Shown here: positions 1 through 8,084 of the stretch, in pieces
Layout of the letters: every line of letters begins with the position of its first letter
Numbering within the stretch: the first letter of the stretch is position 1
DNA from: Singulisphaera sp. GP187
GTDB taxonomy: Bacteria; Planctomycetota; Planctomycetia; Isosphaerales; Isosphaeraceae
Direction: 5' to 3'
Assembly (NCBI RefSeq): GCF_900129635.1
Contig: NZ_FSRB01000002.1
Coordinates: 338,727 to 402,726 of the forward strand
Length of the DNA: 64,000 bases
Translations under genes and position numbers: made by a program
The notes under the pieces: generated by a model
The model's database searches: none
Told to the model about the DNA's origin: nothing
Seen by the model: only the letters and a program-made list of their open reading frames with translations

Positions 1-1
1 G

Positions 2-667
2 TCGAAGCAGATCGTGCAGATCGGCCACCAGCGGCGTGCCGACCCGCGCTTCCTTGAGACGATCGGCCAGGTGCATGGCGGCGAGCTCGGGTCGCTCGTC
101 GAAGGCCGGATCCTCTGGTCGAACTCGTGGGGGCCGTTGCTGGGCTGGTTCGGCCAGAGTCAGCGGTCCGGCAACTGGATCGTCGAGCAGGCCGTGCATA
201 ATTGGGACGTGATGAACTGGGCGATCCGGGCCCGGCCGGTGCGCGCGGTGGCCCTGGGCCGGAACGACCTGTTCCGCGACCTCCAGCCCGAGCGCGACGT
301 GCACGACTATTACTCCGGAGTGGTCGAGTACCCCGGCGGCATCTTCGTGAACATCATCCACAGTTGGGTCGCACCCAAGAAGTTCAACGAAGAGTACACT
401 CGACTGATCGGTACGAAAGGAGGCATCGACTTCAACACCGGCACTTTCTCGTACCGCCCCGACCAGAAGAAGAACGATCGCCCCTTCGGTGGCGGCGAGC
501 TCAACAACACGCTGCTCGCGCTCGAGGCGTTCGTTCGGTCGGTCCGAACCCGATCCGAGCCTGTCTGCACGGTCGAACACGGGCGCGACGCCGTGCTGAC
601 CTGCCTCCTCGTTCGTACGGCCGTCAAGAGTCAGACCGTCGCTACGATGGAACAACTGATCTCTTGA
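2..667 (+). CDS. Gfo/Idh/MocA family oxidoreductase, C-terminal part (5' end outside window)
   Basis: The reading frame is already open at the window edge, so the NAD(P)-binding Rossmann half is missing and only about 221 C-terminal residues are seen. What remains looks like the substrate-binding half of a Gfo/Idh/MocA dehydrogenase: GHQRR near the start, then NWIVEQAVHNWDVMNW, where the conserved E..VHN.D segment normally carries catalytic residues, and a C-terminal segment NTLLALEAFVRSVRT that matches the usual end of the family. Many planctomycete members act on sugars or cyclitols, but the substrate cannot be told. The gene ends at TGA 665-667 and is followed by about 350 bp without a gene. 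Sure of the superfamily, not of the function. Confidence 0.85.
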   Translation, partial: SKQIVQIGHQRRADPRFLETIGQVHGGELGSLVEGRILWSNSWGPLLGWFGQSQRSGNWIVEQAVHNWDVMNWAIRARPVRAVALGRNDLFRDLQPERDVHDYYSGVVEYPGGIFVNIIHSWVAPKKFNEEYTRLIGTKGGIDFNTGTFSYRPDQKKNDRPFGGGELNNTLLALEAFVRSVRTRSEPVCTVEHGRDAVLTCLLVRTAVKSQTVATMEQLIS

Positions 668-1016
668 GCCGTGCCACGGACGCATGAAAAGAGCGACCTC
701 TCTGCATGCCGATGGCCGATGTCACGATCGAATGGCTCACGACCCAGTTGCGGCCCCGCGCTACCTTGGGTTGTGAGTCACCCGAACGCAAACCGGGCGG
801 GCGCCAAGGGGCATTTGTCAAGATCACCGTTATCTGGGCAAAATGGGACACCACAAGGAGTTTCAGGGGTGCTTTTGTTCAGATTGAAAAAGCTGAGTCA
901 AAATGTATGAATGACTAAATTGAATCAATGTATCAATAAATAGGCATGTGATGTTTGTTGGCGGTTTCGATTGCTCATTGAGGCTATGGTGAAGCGAATG
1001 ATTCGGCCTGTCTTGC
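668..1016. other. Intergenic region carrying repeat A; no gene seen
   Basis: Short open frames here have no recognisable protein features and overlap each other. The second half (812-922) is a non-coding repeat that recurs at 6621-6730. The region becomes AT-rich towards 900-960, in contrast to the GC-rich genes around it. Confidence 0.6.
812..922. repeat. AT-rich dispersed repeat, copy A
   Basis: About 110 bp that align with 6621-6730 almost without gaps; by eye roughly three quarters of positions agree. Shared blocks include CCGTT-TCTGGG-AAAATG, TTTTGT-CAGATTG and GTCAAAATGTA-GAATG. Neither copy has a conserved reading frame. Its function is unknown. Confidence 0.6.
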
Positions 1017-1457
1017 TCAGTAGTCCATGTCCGCGGCGTGCGCTTCCCAGTCGATGGACAGGATTTGGGCGACCACGGGTGGATCAATTGGGAATGCGAA
1101 CTCATCTTGGAACCAGATTACCACAAGCCCAGACAGGTCGCTGGTCTCGTTGCGGGCCGGTTGGAGCGAATCGAACCGCCCTATGCACGTTACGTCGGGG
1201 AGGGCCGACGGAATGCCAAACGGATATGACTTGCCGTTCCGATTGTACTGGATAGGCGTCTCGGTCGGGCGGATGAGGTACGGTCCACCCGCATACGGCT
1301 TGTCGCGGTGGTCAGCGACCAGTTGCTCGAGACGCTGCTTGTTCCGCTCGACGGTCGGCAACCCTTCGAGTAGTCCTTCGTAGGTCAGGTACTGCCGAAA
1401 TTCGCGAAGATACAGCCGTCGGCCTGACGGCAAGTCAAGTTCGCCTGTTTTCGCCAT
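1017..1457 (-). CDS. Hypothetical protein
   Basis: A 146-residue protein if translation starts at the ATG at 1457 (MAKTGELDLPSGRR); the frame is open further upstream to 1613, but that stretch is arginine-rich and less protein-like, so the internal start is preferred. The sequence has an YLREFRQYLTYEGLLEGLP segment, a central HRDKPYAGGPYLI segment and an acidic/aromatic end DWEAHAADMDY. No signal peptide or membrane segment is visible, so it should be cytoplasmic. No family was recognised. The palindromic repeat at 1601-1652 lies upstream. Confidence 0.55.
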   Translation of the reverse strand: MAKTGELDLPSGRRLYLREFRQYLTYEGLLEGLPTVERNKQRLEQLVADHRDKPYAGGPYLIRPTETPIQYNRNGKSYPFGIPSALPDVTCIGRFDSLQPARNETSDLSGLVVIWFQDEFAFPIDPPVVAQILSIDWEAHAADMDY

Positions 1458-1600
1458 CCGAACGCCCTCAGCTCGCCGAACACGAAAGATCAGCGGACCA
1501 ACCCATTTGAACGGCCTTAGATCGTAGCAGAAGCCGTTGCGACGGTGCAACGCTCGCCGAAGCGCGAGGTCAGGCGGTCCAAGTAAGAGAAGAGGAAAAA

Positions 1601-1652
1601 GAGAAGAGGACATGCAATGCGATCTCAGGATCGCAATGCATGTCCTCTTCTC
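1601..1652 (-). repeat. Palindromic dispersed repeat, copy 1 (24-bp arms)
   Basis: Arms 1601-1624 and 1629-1652 pair with a single mismatch around a TCAG loop. The arm core is AGAAGAGGACATGCA-TGCG. The apex read on the minus strand (CCTGAG) corresponds to the apex of the copies at 8031-8084 and 8909-8956, so this copy is in the opposite orientation. Confidence 0.85.
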
Positions 1653-1711
1653 TCTCAGGTGGTCGTGACGGGGGTGGAGGGCAGACGGGCTGTGTGGCTG
1701 CGCTTGGGCTA

Positions 1712-2873
1712 AATAGCTCCTCTCAACAGGGAAAGTAATTCAAGCGGCCTGCTGATAGACGGAGCGGCCCTCGACCTTGAATGGGTTGCGACTGCCGAGC
1801 CAGGTGAAGGTCAGTTCCAACAACTCCTCCATGGACTTGCACTGATGGTTGCGGGTGATCTGGTCATGCAGATTCCACCACACCCGCTCGATCGGATTAC
1901 AATCGGGGCTGTAGGCCGGCAGGAAGTGCAGGTCGATCCGCTCGCGGTGCTCGTACAAATACACCGCCACATCGTTGCTGGCGTGGCACTTCGCGTTGTC
2001 GCAGATGATGTGAATCTTGCGGTAGCGCCTCAGGCAACTCCGAAGATCATCCAGGTGCTTCAAGAACAACGCCGTGTCCCTCCCTTGCTTCGGGGCGCCC
2101 TCGGTCAGAAACACCTGCCCCGTCCGCCAGTGGATCGAACCGCTCAGATAGCGTTTCTCGTTGTTGCCGGGTGTCTCGACCTTCGCCTGGTGGCCCTTGA
2201 CCATCCACATCGAGCCGATCTTGGGATTCGTGTTGATATCGACCTCATCCTGGAAGACCACCGTCTCGTCCTCAGGCAATCCGGCGATTAACTCGCGGAG
2301 CTTTTCCAGCTTGGTTTCCCGCTCCGCGTCGGTCGGCCCGACCGTGGGACGCGGGCGACGATAGACCAGTCCCCCCTGATGCAGCCAACGACGAACGGTC
2401 TCGCGAGAGACCTCCAGGTCAAATTCTCGAAGCATCAGCAGTACCACGATCTCGCAGCACCAGCGGCTGCGGAGGAAGCCGAAGTCGCGGGGCTTCTGGG
2501 ATTTGACCCAGTCCACGACGACGGCGACCCACTCGGCGGCGAAGCGAAAGGGGCGGCCTGGTTTATGCCCGCTCAGACCCTCCACCCCTTCGGCGTGAAA
2601 CCGCTTAACCCAGCGGTCGATAGTCCGCGAACTACAGAACAAGAGCGTGGCGACGGTGGCCCAGGTGTGCCCATCGTCCAGGAGCAAGAGGAGATGCGAT
2701 CGGAAGCGGACCTCGGGGTCGTGGTCCTTGCGATATCGATCGAGCAACGCCCGGCGCTGCCCGTCGTCGAGGGTAACGCTGTGTGCCATGGGTGTGAATC
2801 TCGGGGACTGGACATGAGTGACACTACCCAATTGTACAGACCCCGTCTACTTTCCCCGTTGCGAGGAGCTATT
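1712..2873 (-). mobile_element. IS630-family insertion sequence, apparently complete
   Basis: Terminal inverted repeats read AATAGCTCCTCtCAACaGGG at the left end (from 1712) and, reverse-complemented, AATAGCTCCTCgCAACgGGG at the right end (to 2873); 24 of 26 positions agree when extended to GAAAGTA. The element is flanked by TA on both sides (1710-1711 and 2874-2875), the TA target duplication typical of IS630/Tc1-mariner elements. It carries one intact transposase gene. Confidence 0.9.
1740..2789 (-). CDS. IS630-family transposase
   Basis: DDE transposase of about 349 residues starting at the ATG at 2789 (MAHSVTLDDGQRR); an in-frame upstream extension to 2831 is possible but less likely. 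The N-terminal half is a helix-turn-helix region (GHTWATVATLL...RTIDRWVKRF). The catalytic core follows, with the first Asp in FQDEVDINTNP, the second in IICDNAKCHAS and the Glu in SPDCNPIERVW, which is the IS630 signature ending. The gene fills its element and has no visible frameshift, so the enzyme may be functional. Confidence 0.93.
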   Translation of the reverse strand: MAHSVTLDDGQRRALLDRYRKDHDPEVRFRSHLLLLLDDGHTWATVATLLFCSSRTIDRWVKRFHAEGVEGLSGHKPGRPFRFAAEWVAVVVDWVKSQKPRDFGFLRSRWCCEIVVLLMLREFDLEVSRETVRRWLHQGGLVYRRPRPTVGPTDAERETKLEKLRELIAGLPEDETVVFQDEVDINTNPKIGSMWMVKGHQAKVETPGNNEKRYLSGSIHWRTGQVFLTEGAPKQGRDTALFLKHLDDLRSCLRRYRKIHIICDNAKCHASNDVAVYLYEHRERIDLHFLPAYSPDCNPIERVWWNLHDQITRNHQCKSMEELLELTFTWLGSRNPFKVEGRSVYQQAA

Positions 2874-2875
2874 TA

Positions 2876-2950
2876 GATACTCAGAATTATTCGTAATATA
2901 CGATATTGTACTGATGTTTGTTTGTCGAAATTCATTCTGCCTTCGATTCG
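2876..2950 (-). pseudogene. 3' remnant of the immunity-type gene cut by IS66
   Basis: Read on the minus strand from 2950, this stretch encodes RIEGRMNFDKQTSVQY and continues to a TAA formed at the edge of the IS630 element (about 2875). It continues, in frame and through the shared CTTCGATTCG repeat, the segment LWLLEDEYRRIEG read at 5958-6000 on the far side of the IS66 element. The two pieces are therefore one gene split by the insertion. Confidence 0.6.
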
Positions 2951-3467
2951 TGTCCGTCCGGTAAACCACGTCTTTCAAACGGGCCGACGGCGCGGGATGA
3001 TGTTCGGGGCACCCTCTTGAAGTGAACGCAGGGGCCGCGCAAGCCAGGGTCCGGAACGCAACGGCCATCGGGTGAACGCGGGGCACGAGCCACGGGCAAG
3101 CCTTTGGTTCATGTCCGTGGGCGGAACATCATCCTCTCGGTCGGGCCCCCGGCACCGACCGCCACCCTGAGTGCGGCGAACCAAGCATCCGTCCGGTCGC
3201 CCAGTGGGCGGACCTGCCCGCTGCCCGTACCGGGCCCAGGATGACCGCGGCCCTGGGGACGCGCTCGGTGTGCAGGAGACCAAGACCGCACATGGGGGTA
3301 GCGATTGACGACAGCTCAACCCCTGGGCACCTTCGCGTTGTGAGGATCCACTTTCGACGTTGCAACGGCCGCCCTGGGGGCGACCCACGGTCGGGAAGAC
3401 GCTGGGTTGGAGAAAGCATTCGGTGAACCGCAGCTTCGATGTCTTTTGTGGGCGCGGCGCACACAAT

Positions 3468-3506
3468 CGCCCCGAGCTCGTCTGGGACAGAGACGAACTC
3501 GGGGCG
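3468..3506 (-). terminator. Hairpin after tnpC
   Basis: Arms 3468-3483 and 3491-3506 (CGCCCCGAGcTCGTCT) pair over 16 positions with one G-T type mismatch and a 7-base loop, just past the tnpC stop codon. There is no clear T-tract, so it may act as a terminator or as an mRNA 3' end. Confidence 0.5.
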
Positions 3507-3515
3507 TGGGGGTGT

Positions 3516-5105
3516 TCAGTCCTTGGCGGCTTCTCTCGCCTGGCGCAACGCCTGCCAGCGGTCGGGCAACAACTCCTCGATCCGACGCGCCGGGTGTGTG
3601 CTGACCCGGTCGAGCACGTCGCGAAGGTACGCCTGCGGGTCGATCCCCAGGTTCTTGCACGTCGTGCACAGGCTCATCAGCACCGCCGCCGTCTCGCCCC
3701 CGCGGTCGCTCCCGACGAACAGCCAGTTCTTTCTTCCAAGAGCGATTGGTTTGAATGCGCGTTCACATGCACCGTTATCAAGTTCAAGGAACCCCGCCTC
3801 CAGCGGACGCTCAAGCGCCGTCCAGTGATTGAGCGCATACTGGATCGCCTCGCCGATAGGGCTCTTCGGCAGCACCTTCGGCGCCTCGGCTACCAGCCAG
3901 TCATGGAGCTGCTTGAAGATCGGACGCGATCGCTCCCCCCGCAGCGCGTGCCGGGCAGCGACGAACGCCTCGTACTCCACGGTCTCAAGTCTCTCCTTGG
4001 CCTCTCGCTCCACGTCGTAGAGCAATCCGATCCACGCCAGCGCCTGGTGCGCCCGCGGCGGGTCGCTGGTCCGGGCCTCATAAAACTTTCGCCGCGCGTG
4101 CATCATGCACCCGACCTCGATGATCTTTCCCGAGGAGTACAGTTGGTCGAAGACCGAAGCGGCATCGGCTTGGAGATAGCCTTTGTAGTCCTTGAAGATC
4201 CCCGCCGGGCCGGTGCCTTTTCGGTCCTCCGTGTAACGATAAACGACATAGCGATGGTAGTGGTCGCCGATGACGTTCCAGAGCCGTCCGGTCTTGATCC
4301 CCTTGCCCTCGTGATCCTGCACCTTCACCGGTGTTTCGTCAGTCTGGACGACCCGAGACTCGAGGATCTTGGTCATCATGAGCGTCACGATCGGCGCCAG
4401 CAAATCGGCGGCGACGGCCATCCAGTCGCACATCGTCGACCGGGAGATCTCGACTCCATGGCGAAGGAGGATGCCTTCCTGGCGATAGAGTGGCAAGTGA
4501 TCTGCATACTTATTGGTAATCACGTGAGCCATCAGTCCAGGGCCGGGGAGCCCCTTCTCGATCGGCTCGGGAAGCCGCTCGGCGATCACCACGTTGGCCA
4601 TGCATTCGGAGCATGCATATTTCGGCCGCACGTGCTGGAGCACGATCAGCGACGCAGGGACGTATTCGAGCTGCTCGCGGACTTCCTCGCCGATGCGGTG
4701 GCGCACGGCGCCGCAATCGGGACACGCGAGTTGTTCGGGGGGGACGTCGTGGAGGATCGGCTTGCGGGGCAGGCTCGCAGGGAGCGGCTTTCGGCCGTGG
4801 CCCTTCTTCTTGGGCTGGGGCGCACCCGGAGGGAGCGGGGACTCGGGGGCCGGGCCGGGTTGCGGCGTGGGCTCGGGCTCGGGCTCGGGCTCGGCCTGCG
4901 CCAGGATTTCCTGAGCGAAGAGCAAGAGCTGAGCGGGGTCGACCCGCTCGCTCTTCCTGCCGTAGCGCTGGCGGAGGAGTTGTTCGAGCTGATGCTGAAG
5001 CTTGGCGTTGAGATGAAGCTGCTGGCCGAGCGTCTCCAACAACTCGCGGATGAGTTGATGGGCCGTTTCGAGGTCGTCGGGGAGCGGATCGGCCGGGGTG
5101 ATCAT
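3516..5105 (-). CDS. tnpC: IS66-family transposase TnpC
   Basis: A 529-residue protein of normal IS66 length. It begins with a leucine-zipper-like coiled coil (LETLGQQLHLNAKLQHQLEQLL) followed by RYGRKSER, then a Pro-rich linker, a zinc-finger-like region with LACPDCGAVRH and PKYACSEC, the DDE core including VVQTDETPVKV and CMMHARRKFYEA, and the IS66 C-terminal domain with GSDRGGETAAVLMS. It is the strand-transfer enzyme of the element. It starts 8 bp after the tnpB stop and is probably co-transcribed with it. No disruption is seen. Confidence 0.95.
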   Translation of the reverse strand: MITPADPLPDDLETAHQLIRELLETLGQQLHLNAKLQHQLEQLLRQRYGRKSERVDPAQLLLFAQEILAQAEPEPEPEPTPQPGPAPESPLPPGAPQPKKKGHGRKPLPASLPRKPILHDVPPEQLACPDCGAVRHRIGEEVREQLEYVPASLIVLQHVRPKYACSECMANVVIAERLPEPIEKGLPGPGLMAHVITNKYADHLPLYRQEGILLRHGVEISRSTMCDWMAVAADLLAPIVTLMMTKILESRVVQTDETPVKVQDHEGKGIKTGRLWNVIGDHYHRYVVYRYTEDRKGTGPAGIFKDYKGYLQADAASVFDQLYSSGKIIEVGCMMHARRKFYEARTSDPPRAHQALAWIGLLYDVEREAKERLETVEYEAFVAARHALRGERSRPIFKQLHDWLVAEAPKVLPKSPIGEAIQYALNHWTALERPLEAGFLELDNGACERAFKPIALGRKNWLFVGSDRGGETAAVLMSLCTTCKNLGIDPQAYLRDVLDRVSTHPARRIEELLPDRWQALRQAREAAKD

Positions 5106-5113
5106 ACCCTATA

Positions 5114-5515
5114 CTACGTCGACGCGTGCTCATTTGTTTGTGAAAATTTCTCCGAATTTTGGAGGGGTGTCAGGGGCCGCGTGTAGCGGTGCCGTCGTCG
5201 GGCCGTGTTCAGGTCGATGCCGGCCAGGAGCGCGGCGAGATCGGCGGTGGTCATCTCGACGCGGCCCGCGGCGGCGTCTGGAAGGCGGAAGGTCCCGCTC
5301 TCAAGCCGCTTAGCCCAGACGGCCAAACCGTCACGGTCCCAATAGAGAATCTTGATGCGATCCCGTCGCTTGTTGATGAAGACGAAGAGGTGGCCGGAGA
5401 GGGGATCGAGTTCGAGGGCGCCCGCGACCAGGGCGGAGAGTCCGTCGAAGCTCTTACGCATATCGGCTGGTTCTTTGGCGAGGTAGACACGAACGGCGGC
5501 GCTCAGTCCGAACAT
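5114..5515 (-). CDS. tnpB: IS66 accessory protein TnpB
   Basis: A 133-residue protein with the TnpB signature PADMRKSFDGLSALV near the N-terminus and VFINKRRDRIKILYWDRDGLAVW in the middle, split here by family convention into a beta-rich core. TnpB is required for transposition of IS66 elements, though its biochemical role is unresolved. Its start overlaps the tnpA stop by 13 bp, suggesting translational coupling. Confidence 0.94.
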   Translation of the reverse strand: MFGLSAAVRVYLAKEPADMRKSFDGLSALVAGALELDPLSGHLFVFINKRRDRIKILYWDRDGLAVWAKRLESGTFRLPDAAAGRVEMTTADLAALLAGIDLNTARRRHRYTRPLTPLQNSEKFSQTNEHAST

Positions 5516-5865
5516 GGTCGCTCCTCGACGAGGGCGATAAGTTGGCGGAGGGTCTGGGGATCGAAGCCGGGTGCGACAGCGATTCGGCGGCCACTGGTAA
5601 GAATCAGTTCGAGAGGCTGTGGGACGGGAGCGGCGGCGGGGATGGGATCAGGGAGGATGGTGACGGGGACGAAGTGGGCCGCAGCGTCGGCGGAACGAGG
5701 GTTCGCGGGGGTCGGCTTCGGGGTGGGGGCCTGGTAGAGGCGCTTTCGGAAGGAATGGATGGAGATTCCGCGTCGTTGGCAGAACTCGGCCTGAGTCAGG
5801 CCGCTACGGCGGAAATCGTTGAGGAGGGCGTTCCAGCGGAGGTCGAGGATATGGCCCCGAGACAT
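5503..5865 (-). CDS. tnpA: IS66 accessory protein TnpA
   Basis: A 120-residue protein with a helix-turn-helix at the N-terminus (NDFRRSGLTQAEFCQRRG, then SIHSFRKRLYQ), a Pro/Ala-rich linker and a small C-terminal domain (LELILTSGRRIAVAPGFD). This matches the IS66 Orf1/TnpA family. It is the first gene of the tnpABC unit and is intact. Confidence 0.92.
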   Translation of the reverse strand: MSRGHILDLRWNALLNDFRRSGLTQAEFCQRRGISIHSFRKRLYQAPTPKPTPANPRSADAAAHFVPVTILPDPIPAAAPVPQPLELILTSGRRIAVAPGFDPQTLRQLIALVEERPCSD

Positions 5866-5957
5866 GGCGTGATCTCCCGGACAGGGCCGTCGGCCCCATC
5901 ACGGGAATGATCGCCGGTTTTCACGCCGCCTTCCAGATGCAGTCCACCGGACGGACT

Positions 5958-6157
5958 CTTCGATTCGCCGATATTCGTCTTCCAGAAGCCAAAGCTTCAC
6001 GGCTTCGTAGGTTGGCTCATGATGGATGATCGTAATAATCCAATTTTGGGTCAATAACCAGAAATTGTCCTCTTTCGGAACTTTCTGGGGTTATGATCAG
6101 TATGTAGGGCTTTGAGACAGAGTCATCTGCCCACACCTCATACCATTCACCTAGCAT
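5958..6157 (-). pseudogene. Decayed immunity-type gene, 5' part
   Basis: Starts at ATG 6157 (MLGEWYEVWADDSVSKPY), overlapping the stop of the upstream toxin-like fragment by one base (TGATG). That frame stops early after VIDPKLDYYDHPS. One base away a second frame continues as IITIIHHEPTYEAVKLWLL and EDEYRRIEG up to the IS66 insertion, and then resumes beyond the element at 2950. So the gene carries a probable one-base frameshift around 6010-6050 and a transposon insertion. The small acidic protein directly coupled behind a toxin tail suggests an immunity protein; this is inference. Confidence 0.6.
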
Positions 6158-6468
6158 CAAGACGTTCCTTTGCTAGGCTCGGCCGGTCCTGTTCTTGGGA
6201 TAAGGTGATGCTTGCCGGTCGCCAGGTCAAGCTTTAGTTCTGCGTAGTTCAGTGTAACCTTATTCCCTGCCGCATCAATATGGTATCCAATGGACTCATC
6301 GAACTGAAGTCCATAGCGTTCAGCATTCCGAAGTGCACCAGTGGATTCGCCGTCAGCGAGAACCTCCTGTTCGGCCCTGCGTAATGTCGCTTCATCATTG
6401 AAGACGTGCGCAGAACCCTCTTTTTTTGATGGGTTTCTAGGCCTCGGGCTTGTCCGGCAAGTGCTTGT
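6157..6468 (-). pseudogene. C-terminal fragment of a polymorphic-toxin-like protein
   Basis: An open minus-strand frame with no start codon. Its conserved-looking part begins at about 6410 with AHVFNDEATLRRAEQEVL, continues with LRNAERYGLQFDESIGYHID and YAELKLDLATGKHHLIPRTG, and ends at TGA 6159-6157. It resembles the variable C-terminal tails of secreted polymorphic (YD/Rhs-like) toxins, from memory of the style of such tails only. The upstream end runs into a stop at about 6470 close to an A7 run (6421-6427), consistent with a truncated or frameshifted gene. Confidence 0.5.
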
Positions 6469-6620
6469 TTAGATGTTTAGTGTCGTCGGTCAGACCTTCT
6501 CGGTTAGGCATTCTTTTGGGAGCAACAGTCGGGCGATCCGATGGAACCTGGGGATCGTCGGCTGGCGACCTGCCTCCGCCCGGCAAACCGGCTCGAAGGG
6601 CTAAAGGCGAACAAAAGGAA

Positions 6621-6730
6621 CATTCGTCGATATCGCCGTTGTCTGGGTAAAATGAGATACTACAAAGAGACTCGAGGTAATTTTGTCCAGATTGCGCAAA
6701 ATGCGTCAAAATGTAGGAATGTCCAATTTG
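6621..6730. repeat. AT-rich dispersed repeat, copy B
   Basis: Second copy of the 812-922 repeat, in the same orientation, with blocks CCGTTGTCTGGGTAAAATG, TTTTGTCCAGATTG and GTCAAAATGTAGGAATG. It lies between the toxin-like fragment and the HEAT-repeat gene. Confidence 0.6.
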
Positions 6731-6877
6731 ATCCCGCCGTTCTCTAGCAAGCAACTGTCCACAATGGCCAAGTCAATGTAGGGTGACCAGGGAGGGGGCA
6801 TCATACAAATGGAGACAGGCAAGCAGATTGATTTTCTCATGCCTTTCCCTAAGTCTTTCAACTCCGATCGACCAAGC

Positions 6878-7687
6878 TCATTGAGGGGCCGCGGCCTTGC
6901 GAGAATTCGGGCGGTAATTCACAGATCTATACAGGTCGGGCCGCTCCGTCTTGAGCCATTTGAGATAGGCTGTGGCGGCCTGGAATCGCCCGGCCTTCCG
7001 CTCAGCCGAAGTGAGGGCGTCAAGCTTCATCTTAAACTCGTTGCCGCCGCTAACGTAAGCCCCTTCGCCGTAGACATACCCCCCGAAATCCTCGAGGCTT
7101 TTGCCACTCAGCGCCTTCAATCCGATGTTGCCGATGTGGCGGGACATATACGCATCGTCCGACACGGAGGCGATCAGCACGGGCATGACATCGGCCTTAC
7201 CGAGTTGAGCAAGCGACTTCGCCAGAGTGAACCGGAGGAACTGGTCATCCTTTCCCGTCGAGCCCTCGAACAAGGCTCGGAGAGCCTGTTCGGCACGTTG
7301 AACCTTGAGGTCGCCCAAAAGGAAGGCGCAGTGGTAGCGTATCCCGGGGTCTTGGTCGAGCAGTCCATTCCGAAAAAGCGTGTCAATCGTCCGTTCATCT
7401 CCCGCGAACGAGGTGGTAAGAAGCTCGTAACAAGAGCGGCGGACCCGCGCTTCGCTGTGATTCCGTGCCGCCTCAGTCAGCATGGGCACGACAGCTACTC
7501 CCAGAGAAGTCAGTTCTCTGCGTGCGTCGGCCTTGGACGGCCAGTTCGTCTGAGAAGAGGCTCGGACGAACTTGTCAATGGTCGCTTGCACAGCGTCGGC
7601 CGAAGTTGGAAGGGGCTCTCCGGCAAGAGAGAGGGCTGCGCGAGCCAGGCCCCAAGCCAGGGTCATAAAGAGGATGGACTGCTTCAT
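6878..7687 (-). CDS. Secreted HEAT-repeat protein
   Basis: 269 residues beginning with a signal peptide (MKQSILFMTLAWGLARAALSLAG). The body is made of alpha-helical repeats of HEAT type: ADARRELTSLGVAVVPMLTEA, ARVRRSCYELLTTSF and GIRYHCAFLLGDLKVQRAEQ and FLRFTLAKSLAQLGKADVMP, spaced about 35-40 residues apart. The C-terminus is a charged helix (RKAGRFQAATAYLKWLKTE). HEAT repeats bind other proteins; no catalytic motif is present. It probably acts outside the cytoplasmic membrane. It stands alone, with non-coding DNA on both sides. Confidence 0.8.
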   Translation of the reverse strand: MKQSILFMTLAWGLARAALSLAGEPLPTSADAVQATIDKFVRASSQTNWPSKADARRELTSLGVAVVPMLTEAARNHSEARVRRSCYELLTTSFAGDERTIDTLFRNGLLDQDPGIRYHCAFLLGDLKVQRAEQALRALFEGSTGKDDQFLRFTLAKSLAQLGKADVMPVLIASVSDDAYMSRHIGNIGLKALSGKSLEDFGGYVYGEGAYVSGGNEFKMKLDALTSAERKAGRFQAATAYLKWLKTERPDLYRSVNYRPNSRKAAAPQ

Positions 7688-7957
7688 GCCACTTCCTCGA
7701 GTGAGGGCGGATCGATAGGGCTCATACCAGGAGATACCTGGAATCGCCCATCACGTCAATCACGGTCGGATTGGCGACGCAGCGTGCGACGTCTCGATCC
7801 AGAACGAAAGGCCAGGAGCAACCAACGAGGGATAGAATGACCGGATGGCCGCCACAGAAATCGTTGTCTTGGTCACGGCTCGCATTGGTTTCGTTCGCTG
7901 GCTGAGGAGACCGGCTTTAGCTCCTCTCACCTGTGGCAAGAGGATCTTGGAGGAATT

Positions 7958-8003
7958 AAAGGGGGCAGGAGCCGATATCGCGATCTCGGCTCCTGACCCT
8001 TTT
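7958..8003 (+). terminator. Terminator-like hairpin
   Basis: Arms around CAGGAGCCGA (7966-7975) and TCGGCTCCTG (7985-7994) extend to a stem of about 22 positions with two mismatches, followed on the + strand by TTTTT. On the minus strand the tail is weaker. No obvious + strand gene precedes it, so it may instead be another repeat. Confidence 0.5.
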
Positions 8004-8030
8004 TCTGTTTATGACCTTCCCAAACGACTG

Positions 8031-8084
8031 AGAGAAGAGGACATGCATTGCGAACCTGAGATTGCAATGCATGTCCTTTTCTCT
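8031..8084 (+). repeat. Palindromic dispersed repeat, copy 2 (21-bp arms)
   Basis: Arms 8031-8051 and 8064-8084 (AGAGAAGAGGACATGCATTG and complement) pair with one G-T type mismatch; the 12-base loop contains CCTGAG. Same family as 1601-1652 and 8909-8956. Confidence 0.87.

Larger units (their letters stand above)
2951..5957 (-). mobile_element. IS66-family insertion sequence with tnpA-tnpB-tnpC
   Basis: The ends carry inverted repeats: GTCCGTCCGGTaaAC from 2952 and its reverse complement AGTCCaccGGACGGAC at 5941-5956. A 10-bp direct repeat CTTCGATTCG flanks the element (2941-2950 and 5958-5967); IS66 normally duplicates 8 bp, so one or two bases may match by chance. Gene order on the minus strand is tnpA, tnpB, tnpC. 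About 560 bp between the left end and tnpC (2951-3515) hold no gene I could recognise. The insertion splits an immunity-type gene. Confidence 0.88.

Noticed and set aside
1601..1652. Reading the GAGGACATGCA palindromes as CRISPR repeats
   Set aside because: The copies are far apart, not regularly spaced, lack spacers and are not near any cas gene.
3360..5186. A 608-residue plus-strand frame
   Set aside because: It is antisense to the IS66 tnpC gene, which has all family motifs.
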